64,000 bases of DNA from Moorena producens 3L (GCF_000211815.1 NZ_GL890969.1:95427-159426); one strand, 5' to 3'. Shown: positions 27,288-36,550, counted from the first letter of the stretch. Numbers and translations are program-made. Notes: generated from the sequence alone by a model not told the origin.

Positions 27288-27998
27288 ATGAACAATGAAC
27301 CTATTTTCAAAGTGCGTGACGTGACTAAAACCTATCAGATGGGGGAGGTGAATGTTCAGGCACTAAAATCAGTTACTATTGACCTCTATGGAGGAGAATT
27401 TGTAGTATTGCTTGGTCCGTCTGGAAGTGGCAAGTCCACTCTGCTGAATATTCTCGGAGGACTTGATGTTCCCTCCTTCGGACAAGTCAAATTCTATAAT
27501 CGTGATTTATCAAGTGCTGATGATCGTGCTCTTACCCGCTTCCGTCGGGAGTGCGTGGGTTTTGTGTTCCAATTCTACAATTTGATTCCCAGCTTGACGG
27601 CTCAGGAAAATGTTGCTCTGGTGACGGAAATTGCTCCTCGTCCGATGCGTCCTCGGGAAGCTTTGGGACTAGTGGGACTCGACCATCGCCTTAACCATTT
27701 TCCGGCTCAATTATCTGGGGGTGAACAACAACGGGTTGCGATCGCTCGTGCTATTGCCAAACGTCCTCAAGTGCTCCTATGTGATGAACCAACCGGAGCG
27801 TTAGACTTTCAGACCGGTAAGCTAGTATTGAATGTATTGGAGCGAGTCAATCAGGAATTGGGAACAACTACTGCTGTAATTACTCACAATGCTGGAATTG
27901 CGGCTATGGCAGATCGGGTGATTACCATGCGTAGTGGTGAGATTATTAGTGTACATGGTAATCAGACTAAGATTGCTCCTGAGGATTTAGAGTGGTAA
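27288..27998 (+). CDS. ABC transporter ATP-binding protein, MacB/LolD/DevA type
   Basis: 236 residues, ATPase only: Walker A GPSGSGKST (about 44), signature LSGGEQQRVAIARA, Walker B VLLCDEPTGALD, and an H-loop in AVITHNAGI. The insertion RRECVGFVFQFYNLIPSLTA is typical of the MacB/LolD branch. It should energise the FtsX-type permease encoded next (28357) together with the HlyD-type adaptor (31066). Together they would make a tripartite envelope exporter like MacAB or the cyanobacterial DevBCA. The order here is ATPase, permease, adaptor. Confidence 0.93.
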   Translation: MNNEPIFKVRDVTKTYQMGEVNVQALKSVTIDLYGGEFVVLLGPSGSGKSTLLNILGGLDVPSFGQVKFYNRDLSSADDRALTRFRRECVGFVFQFYNLIPSLTAQENVALVTEIAPRPMRPREALGLVGLDHRLNHFPAQLSGGEQQRVAIARAIAKRPQVLLCDEPTGALDFQTGKLVLNVLERVNQELGTTTAVITHNAGIAAMADRVITMRSGEIISVHGNQTKIAPEDLEW

Positions 27999-28113
27999 GT
28001 CAACGATTGAGTATATTAAGAATTGAATCAAATTACCTAGCTCGATAGAAAACCGGAGGTATAAAAGAACTAGAGGGAGTCACAAAGTAAAAGACTTCCC
28101 AAGGAGTTGAGCT

Positions 28114-28212
28114 ATGATAGCAATATTATTAACAACTTTCTTAGTTTGCTGTCTGTTCGGCTTGACATTAGTTTGTGAAGCTTTGTTTTATACAGAAGAA
28201 GAGCAGTTATAA
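28114..28212 (+). CDS. Possible 32-residue single-span membrane peptide
   Basis: ATG at 28114 follows a strong AAGGAG site (28101-28106) at good spacing. The product begins MIAILLTTFLVCCLFGLTLV and ends with the acidic YTEEEQL: one hydrophobic helix with a charged tail. It lies between the ATPase and permease genes on the same strand. No family was recognised. The ribosome site and composition argue for a real small protein, but this rests on sequence alone. Confidence 0.5.
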   Translation: MIAILLTTFLVCCLFGLTLVCEALFYTEEEQL

Positions 28213-28257
28213 AAAATCGAGCGTTGCTTAATAATGGAATGATTTTAAGAGTTTTTA

Positions 28258-28302
28258 GGTGCGCTTTCCGTATTAAGAATTAAATTCGCCACGGGTCGCA
28301 CC
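28258..28302. repeat. 45-bp dispersed repeat with GGTGCG/CGCACC ends, copy 2
   Basis: Same length and ends as 24437-24481 and 47487-47531, with internal ATTAAGAATTAAATTCGCC. It lies 55 bp before the permease start. Confidence 0.85.
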
Positions 28303-28356
28303 TGTAGAATGGGCATCTTGCCTGTTCCTGACATTTTCGGTTGGTCTTAGACTTCC

Positions 28357-30723
28357 ATGAATTCCCTAGACCGTAAACTCTTACGTGACCTATGGCAATT
28401 ACGAGGTCAGGTGATTGCGATCGCATTAGTAGTAGCCTGTGGCATTGCTAGCTTCGTCCTAGCCAGGAGTGCCTATAGCTCTTTGCGACTAATCCAAGAC
28501 ACATATTACAACCGCTACCATTTTGCCCAAGTTTTCGCTTCCCTCAAACGCGCCCCAGAAAGCCTCAAATCCCAAATTGGTGCTATTCCCGGTATTGCCC
28601 AAACCCAAACTCGGATTGTGGTTGATGTCACCCTTGATGTGCCTGGTTTAACAGAACCAGCCACAGGAAGACTAATCTCAATTCCTGAGCGTCGTAAGTC
28701 CAAACTCAACGACTTATTTATTCGTCAAGGTCGCTATATTGAACCAGGACGAGGAGATGAAGTACTTGTCAGTGAAGCCTTCGCCCAAGCCAATCAACTC
28801 AACTTGGGTGATACCATGGGTGCCATTATTAATGGACGTTGGGAAAAATTGCGAATAGTAGGAATTGCCCTATCACCAGAATACGTTTATGAAGTGCGAG
28901 GTGCTGGAGAAATCTTCCCAGATAATCGGCGATTTGGAGTGGTTTGGATAGGTCGGGAAGCCTTGGGTAAAGCCTTCGACCTTGATGGTGCCTTTAACGA
29001 TGTCAGCCTTTCCTTAATTCCAGGGGCTCAAGAAAGGGAAATTATTAGCCGTTTGGATCGATTACTGGAACGCTACGGTGGGTTAGGTGCTTATGGAAGG
29101 GAAGATCAGCTATCCCATCAAATTCTAGCAGATGAACTCAGCAGTTTGGAAGTCTCTGCTACTTTTATGCCTTCGATTTTTTTAGCGATCGCATCTTTCC
29201 TACTGCATGTTGTCCTCTCTCGCCTAATCGGAACCCAACGGGAGCAAATTGCTGTGCTCAAAGCCTTTGGTTACAGTAACCTAACCATCGGTATCCATTA
29301 TCTTAAATTTGTCCTTGCCATTGTCAGTGTAGGAGGTATCCTTGGCACCCTAGTTGGTCTTTGGCTCGGCAATGGACTAACCCAACTTTATGCTGAATTT
29401 TTTCGCTTTCCCCTACTACGCTATGACGTCAGCTCAGACTTAGTCGCCACCGCCATCTTAGTCAGCTTTACCGCAGCAGCAATTGGTGGACTAATGGCGG
29501 TACGTCGGGCAATTTCCCTTCCTCCAGCCCAAGCCATGCGTCCCGAACCCCCAGCTCAATTCAAACCTATCATTATTGAACGGCTAGGTCTACAGCAGTT
29601 TTTATCCCCTGCCGGTGGTATTATCCTCCGTAATTTGGAACGCAAGCCCATCCAAGCCTTCCTATCCATTATGGGAATAGCTGTTGCTGTAGCAATTCTC
29701 CTGACTGGGTTGTACATCGGAGATGCACTGACATACCTGATGGATTTTCAATTCCGCCAAGTACAACGGGAAGATCTCACCATTATCTTTAATCAACCCC
29801 GTCCCGCACGTACCCGTTACGAAATCACTCACTTACCAGGAGTGATTCGTTCCGAACCATTCCGCATCGTACCAGTACGTTTACGCTTTGACCATCATAC
29901 CTATCGCAGTGCTTTAACTGGAATCGACCCAGCCGGAGAATTCCGCCGTCTGCTAGACAAGAATTGGTACACCGTGCATCTACCCCCAGACGGAGTTGTC
30001 ATGACTACCAAACTAGCCGAAATCCTAGGTGTTACTCCTGGAGATACCCTAACCGTGGAAGTCCTGGAAGGAAGCCGTCCCGTGCGTCAAGTTCCTGTAG
30101 TCGGCTTGGTGGATGAACTCTTCGGTGTCTCAGCATATATGGATATCCATGCCCTCAACCGACTGATGCGAGAAGGACAAACTATTTCTGGTGCTTACCT
30201 CTCCGTTGATCCTCACCTTGCTAGTCAGCTTTACTATCGCCTCAAACGTCTACCGGCCATTACCGGTATTGCCACCCGTGAAGCCAACCTAGAAAGCTTT
30301 GAGGAAATTAGTGCTAAACTTCTGCGAGTCTTCACAGCAGTACTAGTAATTTTTGCCTGCATTATTACCTTCAGCGTAGTCTATAACTCAGCACGGATTG
30401 CCCTATCAGAAAGAGGACGAGAATTAGCCAGTCTCAGGATTATGGGATTCACTCGTGCTGAAATTGCCTTTATTCTCCTAGGTGAACAAGTTATTCTTAC
30501 CCTACTCGCCCTTCCAATTGGTTTTGGACTCGGATACGGTTTAGCTGCTTTAATGTCTGTTGCCTATAATTCTGAACTTTACCGTTTTCCCTTAATTATT
30601 ACTAAAGATACCTATGCTTTTACATTTGTTATCGTAATAGTAGCAGCATTATGTTCTGGGTTAATTATCCGCAGAAAGCTGAATCGTCTGGACTTAATCG
30701 CTGTTTTGAAAACCAGGGAATAA
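28357..30723 (+). CDS. FtsX-like ABC transporter permease (double MacB-type)
   Basis: 788 residues with two similar halves, each with membrane helices and a large extracytoplasmic domain. A first helix (about 17-37, VIAIALVVACGIASFVLARS) precedes periplasmic domain 1, and helices cluster at about 265-390. A second anchor is at about 435-455 (FLSIMGIAVAVAILLTGLYI), followed by periplasmic domain 2 and final helices at about 660-780. The FtsX motif is visible in LASLRIMGFTRAEIAFILLGEQ. It is the membrane partner of the ATPase at 27288. The N-terminal MNSLDRKLLRDLWQLRGQ is typical of the cyanobacterial type. Confidence 0.92.
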   Translation: MNSLDRKLLRDLWQLRGQVIAIALVVACGIASFVLARSAYSSLRLIQDTYYNRYHFAQVFASLKRAPESLKSQIGAIPGIAQTQTRIVVDVTLDVPGLTEPATGRLISIPERRKSKLNDLFIRQGRYIEPGRGDEVLVSEAFAQANQLNLGDTMGAIINGRWEKLRIVGIALSPEYVYEVRGAGEIFPDNRRFGVVWIGREALGKAFDLDGAFNDVSLSLIPGAQEREIISRLDRLLERYGGLGAYGREDQLSHQILADELSSLEVSATFMPSIFLAIASFLLHVVLSRLIGTQREQIAVLKAFGYSNLTIGIHYLKFVLAIVSVGGILGTLVGLWLGNGLTQLYAEFFRFPLLRYDVSSDLVATAILVSFTAAAIGGLMAVRRAISLPPAQAMRPEPPAQFKPIIIERLGLQQFLSPAGGIILRNLERKPIQAFLSIMGIAVAVAILLTGLYIGDALTYLMDFQFRQVQREDLTIIFNQPRPARTRYEITHLPGVIRSEPFRIVPVRLRFDHHTYRSALTGIDPAGEFRRLLDKNWYTVHLPPDGVVMTTKLAEILGVTPGDTLTVEVLEGSRPVRQVPVVGLVDELFGVSAYMDIHALNRLMREGQTISGAYLSVDPHLASQLYYRLKRLPAITGIATREANLESFEEISAKLLRVFTAVLVIFACIITFSVVYNSARIALSERGRELASLRIMGFTRAEIAFILLGEQVILTLLALPIGFGLGYGLAALMSVAYNSELYRFPLIITKDTYAFTFVIVIVAALCSGLIIRRKLNRLDLIAVLKTRE

Positions 30724-30803
30724 GCATCAACATGGTGATAGTTACATCAGTGCGGAGCCTGCTGATTCCTTTGTATTCAGCTTAGTTTGCATGTTGTAAC
30801 TAA

Positions 30804-30943
30804 GGGTGCATCTCACTTTTAGAAATGTTGCGTAGGGTGCGTTAGGGGCGGGCTAGCCCTGATTTTCCGCCTCTTCGTTCCTGGTTGAAACAGCCCGCCC
30901 CGTAACGCACCATCAGGTCAAACAGCTTTTAGGAGATGCACCC
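30804..30943. mobile_element. 140-bp MITE-like element with 8-bp target duplication
   Basis: Left end GGGTGCATCTCA (30804) is mirrored by GAGATGCACCC (30933-30943). Inside, GGTGCGTTAGGGGCGGGCT pairs with AGCCCGCCCCGTAACGCACC, giving a long hairpin. GTAACTAA stands on both sides (30796-30803 and 30944-30951), a clear target-site duplication. It sits between the permease and adaptor genes and probably affects their joint transcription. Confidence 0.75.
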
Positions 30944-31065
30944 GTAACTAACACAAGCTATGGAACAGTAAAAAAGTAATAGCAGTAATTAAATAGTAGT
31001 AATTAAATAGTAGTAATTAAATACTGTTGCGATCGCAAAATCAATTCCGCGATTTTAGACACTTC

Positions 31066-32520
31066 ATGAAGCACCTTCCTCAACGGCTAACTTACCTTAT
31101 GGTTGGAGTTGGCATCATCACAGTAGTTGTCCTAGCATTTCGTCCTGCACCGATTCGGGTTGATCTAGCCGAAGTTAAACGCAGTAGTTTGCAAGTAACA
31201 GTGGATGGAGAGGGAAAGACCCGTATCCGCTCCCGCTTCGTAGTTTCAGCTCCTGTTGCCGGTCGGCTGGCGAGGATTAAACTAGATGAAGGAGATAAAA
31301 TTAAACAAGGGGCAATAATTGCCCAAATTGACCGCCTTCCTCTAGATGCAGACGTCCGAGAAGCTCAAGCACGGCTAAGGCAATGGCAAGCAGAGCGTGA
31401 TGGGGTAGCAACCAAGCGACCAAAACCAGAAGCTTTATTCCAGGCTCAAGCCCGGATCCGGTCAGCAGCAGCCCAACAGCAAGAAGCTCAAGCTCGGGTC
31501 CAGCAAGCATTAGCAGCACTAGAGCAAGCAAAACGCGATCGCCAACGCTCCCAACAGTTATACATTGATGGCGCAATCTCTCGTAAAGACCTCGAAACAG
31601 CTCAATTGTTAGAAACTACCTGCCAGAGGGAATTAGAAGCAGCACGACGGGAAGTGGACAGTGTGGCCGCTGAAGTAGTAGCAGCCAAAGAAGCCCGTGC
31701 CATTCTCCAAGCCGAACAGAGAGACCCTGACTATTTACTTGATGTCTACAATGCTCGCATTGCCAGTGTTCAAGCTGAACTTGCCAAGCTAGCCGATGAA
31801 GCAGCCCGTGCCGAAATTCATTCCCCAATTGATGGTTATGTCCTACGAGTCCTAGAAGAAAGTGCTCGATATGTAGAAGCCGGAACTCCCCTGTTGGAAC
31901 TAGGAAATCCTGCCGACCTAGAGATTGTCGTTGATTTGCTTTCTACTGATGCGGTCAAAGTCAAGCCAGGAGCAAAAATGTTCATTGAACATTGGGGGGG
32001 AGAGCGCACCCTAAACGCTCAGGTGAAGTACGTCGAACCCTCAGGTTTTACCAAAATTTCAGCTCTTGGGGTAGAAGAACAGCGAGTGAATGCGATCGCT
32101 AATTTTGTAGATTCCCCAATTCCTTTAGGTGATCGCTACCGAGTAGAAACACGGATTGTAGTTTGGGAAAGCTCAGATGTGCTAGTCGTTCCCTTAAGTG
32201 CCATTTTCCGCTGCGACTCACAACAAAATAGCTCCTTGGACCCGATTGCACAAAATAGGGATGATTTGTCCGTGTCTGCAACAGGGGGAACACAGGGAAG
32301 TAACCAATTTTCAGATCATCAAGGGAGTATCCAGCGCTCCAACTTCCAGACTTGGTGTACGTTTGTGGTGGAAAACAACCAAGCGAAGAAACGTCAGATT
32401 ATAATTAGTCAGCGCAGTAATCTTGAAGCAGTGATTCAACAAGGACTTCGAGAAGGAGAAATAGTCATCTTGCATCCCACTGAGCAAATTCAGGAAGGAA
32501 AACAAGTTGCACCCCGTTGA
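31066..32520 (+). CDS. HlyD/MacA-type periplasmic adaptor (membrane fusion) protein
   Basis: 484 residues from the ATG at 31066 (MKHLPQRLTYLMVGVG); the TTG at 31027 lies in a HIP1 site and is a weaker start. One N-terminal membrane anchor (about 9-28) is followed by a biotinyl-lipoyl half (VSAPVAGRLARIKLDEGDKI), a long Ala/Gln-rich coiled-coil hairpin (about 95-235), the second lipoyl half (IHSPIDGYVLRVLEES) and a beta-barrel domain. A Ser/Gln-rich low-complexity insert lies near 395-430 within the C-terminal part. It should link the FtsX-type permease to an outer-membrane channel. Confidence 0.9.
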   Translation: MKHLPQRLTYLMVGVGIITVVVLAFRPAPIRVDLAEVKRSSLQVTVDGEGKTRIRSRFVVSAPVAGRLARIKLDEGDKIKQGAIIAQIDRLPLDADVREAQARLRQWQAERDGVATKRPKPEALFQAQARIRSAAAQQQEAQARVQQALAALEQAKRDRQRSQQLYIDGAISRKDLETAQLLETTCQRELEAARREVDSVAAEVVAAKEARAILQAEQRDPDYLLDVYNARIASVQAELAKLADEAARAEIHSPIDGYVLRVLEESARYVEAGTPLLELGNPADLEIVVDLLSTDAVKVKPGAKMFIEHWGGERTLNAQVKYVEPSGFTKISALGVEEQRVNAIANFVDSPIPLGDRYRVETRIVVWESSDVLVVPLSAIFRCDSQQNSSLDPIAQNRDDLSVSATGGTQGSNQFSDHQGSIQRSNFQTWCTFVVENNQAKKRQIIISQRSNLEAVIQQGLREGEIVILHPTEQIQEGKQVAPR

Positions 32521-32706
32521 CTAGCTATCCGTTGACTAGCTATAATATATAATTCGAATTTGAGATGTGAAACTTAATTGATAGCAAAAGCGATGGGCGT
32601 TGCTGAATTCAGGTATAACTTCAAGTTAGTGATCGCTAAATCAAAAATCAATTAGCAACGCCAAAAATGCTATAAGTCAAGCAACAGTTAACTGGCATAT
32701 TTTTTA

Positions 32707-32909
32707 TTCAACCTTCAACCTTCAACCTTCAACCTTCAACCTTCAACCTTCAACCTTCAACCTTCAACCTTCAACCTTCAACCTTCAACCTTCAACCTTC
32801 AACCTTCAACCTTCAACCTTCAACCTTCAACCTTCAACCTTCAACCTTCAACCTTCAACCTTCAACCTTCAACCTTCAACCTTCAACCTTCAACCTTCAA
32901 CCTTCAACC
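32707..32909. repeat. Heptamer array, 29 x TTCAACC
   Basis: 203 bp made of 29 consecutive TTCAACC units, the longest array in the window, ending six bases before the stop of the cytochrome c gene. The same unit forms the array at 35917-35986, and its complement appears near 351-446. Confidence 0.95.
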
Positions 32910-32914
32910 TTTAG

Positions 32915-33316
32915 TTACAATTGTTCCAGGTAACTCAACAGGTCTGCCATATCTCTAGTTTGAGGTTGAAACTTAGGCATTGGTGGTGTTCTACCACTAA
33001 TCACTTGCTGAATCAGACTCACGTCAGACTTTCTCTTAGAGATACTCACTAGACTTGGTCCTACATGACCATCCCCTTTGGCTCCATGACACCCGGCACA
33101 GTTGATTTGAAAAATGGCATCACCTCGGACTGGATCACCGTTGAGGGACAAAACCTTTTGTACATAAGGATCCCAATCCTGCATCATGGGAATTCCGATC
33201 AGGCTAAGACTTATAGCAAGCAAAGCGACTAGTACTATCAAGGTGACTCGCCGCACTAGAACTCTAGGTTGGACAAGCTGGTTTTCCAATGGGTCTCCTG
33301 TCAAGTTGACTATCAA
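32915..33316 (-). CDS. cytM: Membrane-anchored cytochrome c, CytM-like
   Basis: 133 residues. An N-terminal anchor (about 22-44, VTLIVLVALLAISLSLIGIP) precedes DWDPYVQKVLSLNGDPVRGD and the haem-binding motif CAGCH (about 76), with an axial Met plausible in PPMPKFQP (about 111). The uncleaved anchor plus the short class I domain fits the cyanobacterial CytM group, whose role is regulatory or alternative electron transfer rather than the main PetJ route. It is divergent from petG, a neighbour that also belongs to photosynthetic electron transport. The symbol is based on family resemblance. Confidence 0.75.
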   Translation of the reverse strand: MIVNLTGDPLENQLVQPRVLVRRVTLIVLVALLAISLSLIGIPMMQDWDPYVQKVLSLNGDPVRGDAIFQINCAGCHGAKGDGHVGPSLVSISKRKSDVSLIQQVISGRTPPMPKFQPQTRDMADLLSYLEQL

Positions 33317-33743
33317 TAAAGCGCTTGTAATCTCGATAAAACTGAACCATTGATTAAGTTGTGTTAAGCAATGATAAGTAAATACTTAGACTAAGTATTA
33401 TTTTTGTTTATAAACATAGCTTAAAATTTATGGAGTCATTAATCAAGATCTTGTCGTGTATTTGTATTATATGCTACACTATGTCTTAACCATATACCTG
33501 ATACTAGCGGAATAGATCGATGGTATACATTTTGGTATATAAGCTGGGATATAGGTAAAAGTATTCAACCCAAGTCAGGGCTTAGGTCATGAGGTCAGAA
33601 CCTCCTGAGTGTGACTGAGCAATCTCAACCCATGGAACTCAGGATGGTTGATAAATAACTGTTTCACCACCAGCAGCACCCTAAGGTTGATCAGAGCTAG
33701 TAATATGAGAAACAGGTAAAAAAACTTAATTAGGAGACTTAGT
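33317..33743. other. Divergent intergenic region between cytM-like gene and petG
   Basis: About 430 bp holding the promoters of both genes, with A/T-rich blocks at 33385-33480 and 33500-33560. No RNA gene was recognised. TTAGGAGA at 33730-33737 is the petG ribosome site. Confidence 0.6.
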
Positions 33744-33857
33744 GTGGTAGAACCGTTGCTTGTTGGGATTGTCCTTGGCTTAATACCTGTTACTCTATTG
33801 GGACTGTTTTTTGCTGCCTATATGCAATACCAACGGGGTAATCAACTTGGGGGTTAG
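33744..33857 (+). CDS. petG: Cytochrome b6-f complex subunit 5 (PetG)
   Basis: 37 residues starting at GTG 33744, seven bases after an AGGAG site. The product begins VVEPLLVGIVLGLIPVTLLG and ends YMQYQRGNQLGG, matching PetG across its whole length. It is a single-span thylakoid subunit needed for assembly or stability of the cytochrome b6-f complex. Too short for routine open-frame calling, but unmistakable. Confidence 0.95.
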   Translation: MVEPLLVGIVLGLIPVTLLGLFFAAYMQYQRGNQLGG

Positions 33858-33907
33858 TTTTTCCTTCCCAGAGCTGATCAACCACTGACCATTACCAAAC
33901 CCCTGAC

Positions 33908-34447
33908 CTAAACCAATGGGCAATAGAAGGTCAAGGCAGTATTGCCATAGACCTTCTGGCGACAAATTTCTAAATTGGGGATTGGTTTTGGTTGCCAGTA
34001 GTTAGAGCTATGCTCAACAGCTAACTCACCATGGGTGTCGAGGAGCTGGTATTGAGCGATCGCATCTAACACTGGCTGGTACAAATCACTAGCGTAGGGG
34101 GGGTCAAAATAAATGTGGTCAAACTGCTGAGGAGCCAAGGTTTTCAATCGCCTGACCACATCCCCTTGCAACACCCGAAATTCTTGCTGCGGCTGAGCCA
34201 TCTGTTGCCAGTTCTGACGAATAATTGAACAAGCTTTTGCCCATTTGTCAATCCCTACCACCAAAGCAGCTCCCCGACACAGAGCCTCAGCCCCCATTGA
34301 ACCACTACCAGCACATAAATCCAGCCATCGGCAATTCCCTACACTGCCTTGCCAAATATTAAATACTGCCTCCCGCACCCGTGCTGGTGTCGGGCGGGTA
34401 ATTTGTCCTGGCAAAGTTTTCAGTTGGCGATTGCCGTAAATTCTCAT
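33908..34447 (-). CDS. rsmD: 16S rRNA (guanine(966)-N2)-methyltransferase RsmD
   Basis: 179 residues. N-terminal MRIYGNRQLKTLPG and RPTPARVREAVFNIW are the family opening. The SAM-binding motif is WLDLCAGSGSMGAEALCRGA, and the catalytic NPPY-type motif reads YFDPPYAS, as usual for RsmD. It methylates G966 of 16S rRNA during 30S assembly. Convergent with petG and followed on the same strand by nothing related. Confidence 0.92.
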   Translation of the reverse strand: MRIYGNRQLKTLPGQITRPTPARVREAVFNIWQGSVGNCRWLDLCAGSGSMGAEALCRGAALVVGIDKWAKACSIIRQNWQQMAQPQQEFRVLQGDVVRRLKTLAPQQFDHIYFDPPYASDLYQPVLDAIAQYQLLDTHGELAVEHSSNYWQPKPIPNLEICRQKVYGNTALTFYCPLV

Positions 34448-34520
34448 CCAAACACAGGACAGTGGGGAGCGTGCTGATTACATCAGTAGTAGTAGCATAA
34501 TTTTAGAATAAGAATAATTT

Positions 34521-35177
34521 TCAGGCTTTGGTGACAAGTGTACGATCATGGCAGTAACTCTTGACCTGAGCCACGAAATTAGACAAAATTTGCAGTCCTG
34601 TAGTAGAAGACTTTTCCGGGTGAAACTGTACTGCTACGACATTATTGTAAGCGATCGCAGCCGTCACGGTTTGACTCCCATGAGTAGTAGTTGCGGCTCG
34701 AATCATAGGGTCAACTGGGTCAACATAATAAGAATGGACAAAATAGACTCGCGGATTGCCTGATAAATGCTGCCAAAGGGTACAATCCGGTTGAGTAAAC
34801 TCTAGCTGGTTCCAACCCATATGGGGAATCGTAATACTTGGTTCTCGACGAAAGCGCCGCACTGTCCCAGGCACAATCCCTAATCCAGGTTCTGTGCCTT
34901 CTTCACTTGCCTCAAACAGAATTTGTAAACCTAGACAAATACCTAAAAAGGGTTTACCGCTGGCAATGGCTTGTTTAATCGGTTGCTCCAGGTTACGCGA
35001 TCGCAAATGTTGTATCGCTGGGTCAAACGCCCCCACTCCCGGTAGTACCACCGCATCCGCCTGTTCTATATCTGCTGCTAAATCTGTCACTTTGGTAGTT
35101 GCACCAGCTTTCTGTAACCCTTTACAGGCAGAGTGCAGGTTCCCCATGTCGTAGTCTACAACCGCAATTACTGGCAT
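34521..35177 (-). CDS. hisH: Imidazole glycerol phosphate synthase glutaminase subunit HisH
   Basis: 218 residues of class I glutamine amidotransferase. The start is VIAVVDYDMGNLHSACKGL, the nucleophile Cys lies in LGICLGLQ (about 80), and the His-Glu pair lies in VQFHPEKSS (about 191-193), completing the catalytic triad. HisH supplies ammonia to HisF for ring closure in histidine biosynthesis. hisF is not adjacent, as is common in cyanobacteria where his genes are scattered. Confidence 0.95.
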   Translation of the reverse strand: MPVIAVVDYDMGNLHSACKGLQKAGATTKVTDLAADIEQADAVVLPGVGAFDPAIQHLRSRNLEQPIKQAIASGKPFLGICLGLQILFEASEEGTEPGLGIVPGTVRRFRREPSITIPHMGWNQLEFTQPDCTLWQHLSGNPRVYFVHSYYVDPVDPMIRAATTTHGSQTVTAAIAYNNVVAVQFHPEKSSTTGLQILSNFVAQVKSYCHDRTLVTKA

Positions 35178-35238
35178 TAACCTGCTTTCCCTTACATTGA
35201 ACTATTGAAGCTCTTTTTATTCTAATTGGTTCTGTTGG

Positions 35239-35748
35239 ATGAACAAAAAAATCCTCTTGACATCCTTTCAAACCTGGTTACCCGATCAGGTATCTAACTC
35301 CTCTGATGATTTATTAGGGAAAATTGCTCAAACCAATGATTTATCTGCTTCCCTGACTTTTCTAAGACAGTTGCCCGTCGATATTGCCGAAGCTAGTGCT
35401 CAGGTAATTGCCACAATTGATCAAATACAACCCGATGGGATTATTTGTTGTGGAATGGCGAGTAAGCGGCACAAATTAACTGTGGAATCCTGTGCTACTC
35501 GTGAAGATGCCTGCCTTCAAACCCCAGTGAACTTAGAGCAACTAATAGCTGCCTTGAGTGGATGTGAGATTAGCCATGATGCTGGTAAATTTGTCTGCGA
35601 AGGACTCTATTACGAAGTGTTGAAGTATCTTGGAGAGCATCACCTCAATACTTCTTGTATCTTTGTTCATGTCCCTGTGCTGAATCCAGAGAATTTGCCT
35701 GGTATCTTGGCTGATTTTAGGATAATTTTGGAACAAATGGCACAATAG
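35239..35748 (+). CDS. Peptidase C15 (pyroglutamyl peptidase I)-like protein
   Basis: 169 residues, somewhat shorter than classical Pcp (about 215). The opening KILLTSFQTWLPDQVSNSSD corresponds to the Pcp GFxPFGxxxxNPS region, with QVSNSS replacing NPS. The catalytic Cys is in SHDAGKFVCEGLYYEVL and the His in CIFVHVPVL. The glutamate of the triad may be the one in KLTVESCAT. It may remove pyroglutamate from peptides, or be a diverged relative; activity is uncertain because of the shortened core. Confidence 0.75.
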   Translation: MNKKILLTSFQTWLPDQVSNSSDDLLGKIAQTNDLSASLTFLRQLPVDIAEASAQVIATIDQIQPDGIICCGMASKRHKLTVESCATREDACLQTPVNLEQLIAALSGCEISHDAGKFVCEGLYYEVLKYLGEHHLNTSCIFVHVPVLNPENLPGILADFRIILEQMAQ

Positions 35749-35916
35749 ACTTTGCCGCATTTGTCGGTAACTTCAGATCCGGGAACTTCCGATCAGCACA
35801 GAATAATTGAGAAAAACACTATCACGAAAGCAATGCAGCGCCTTAATGAGAGGGTTTCCCCCACTCGCGCTTTGCATCAAGACAATACATTGACAAGAAG
35901 CCTAATCAAGACAACC

Positions 35917-36008
35917 TTCAACCTTCAACCTTCAACCTTCAACCTTCAACCTTCAACCTTCAACCTTCAACCTTCAACCTTCAACCTGCCAACCTTCAAC
36001 CTGCCAAC
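35917..36008. repeat. Heptamer array, 10 x TTCAACC plus variants
   Basis: Ten exact TTCAACC units (35917-35986), then two TGCCAACC-interrupted units to about 36008. Same unit as at 32707-32909. An apparent open frame across it is only the array translated. Confidence 0.92.
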
Positions 36009-36051
36009 CTTCAAATTTAAACAAATACAAACTCTTGTTAAGAAATATTGA

Positions 36052-36550
36052 TGCTTATAGCAGTATATATTAATACAGGTAAACAGAGCTTACGCAATTC
36101 AGCCATCGACACACTACCTGTATGGGTTAAAGGGTAACTGTTAACACCACCTGTAGAGTTCTTGCGTAAGCCCTGCATCAGCTGTTTCGGTGCTCAATAT
36201 TGATTATAGGACTGATTGAAAAACTTTTCCCTCGGCAATATTACTGAAGTTGGTTACGCTAATTAGCTCAAGTCATCTGTCTTAAGTTAGGGTTAGCTCC
36301 TCAAGTCCCTTCCTGGCTTAAGTTCTGATCTTGATTTTTCAATAAATATTGACAATATTGGTTCAATCAGACTATAATTATCAGATTTATAGAAAAAGAT
36401 ATCCACAGGGAACTTAGGCTCGCGCTCTACGACTCCCGCTGTGCTACTCGCTCTGTGCGACGCTCACTAGCTAGTACTCACTAGTAGAATCGCGCTTGTA
36501 ATTGTACTTGTGTAGATGCTGTAGATGCTAAGCAATTACATTGGTGGTAC
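36052..36550. other. Intergenic region without recognisable gene
   Basis: About 500 bp. Contains CTTACGCAA...TTGCGTAAG (36088-36172), an interrupted inverted pair, and a cluster of CGCTC/GCGAC words at 36418-36470 similar to other short dispersed repeats. No gene was found. Confidence 0.5.

Noticed and set aside
32707..32909. Possible CRISPR array
   Set aside because: The units are uninterrupted 7-mers without spacers, and no cas gene is in the window.
35752..36051. Open frame of 99 codons after the C15 peptidase gene
   Set aside because: Its second half is only the TTCAACC array translated as FNLQPST repeats; no start signal.
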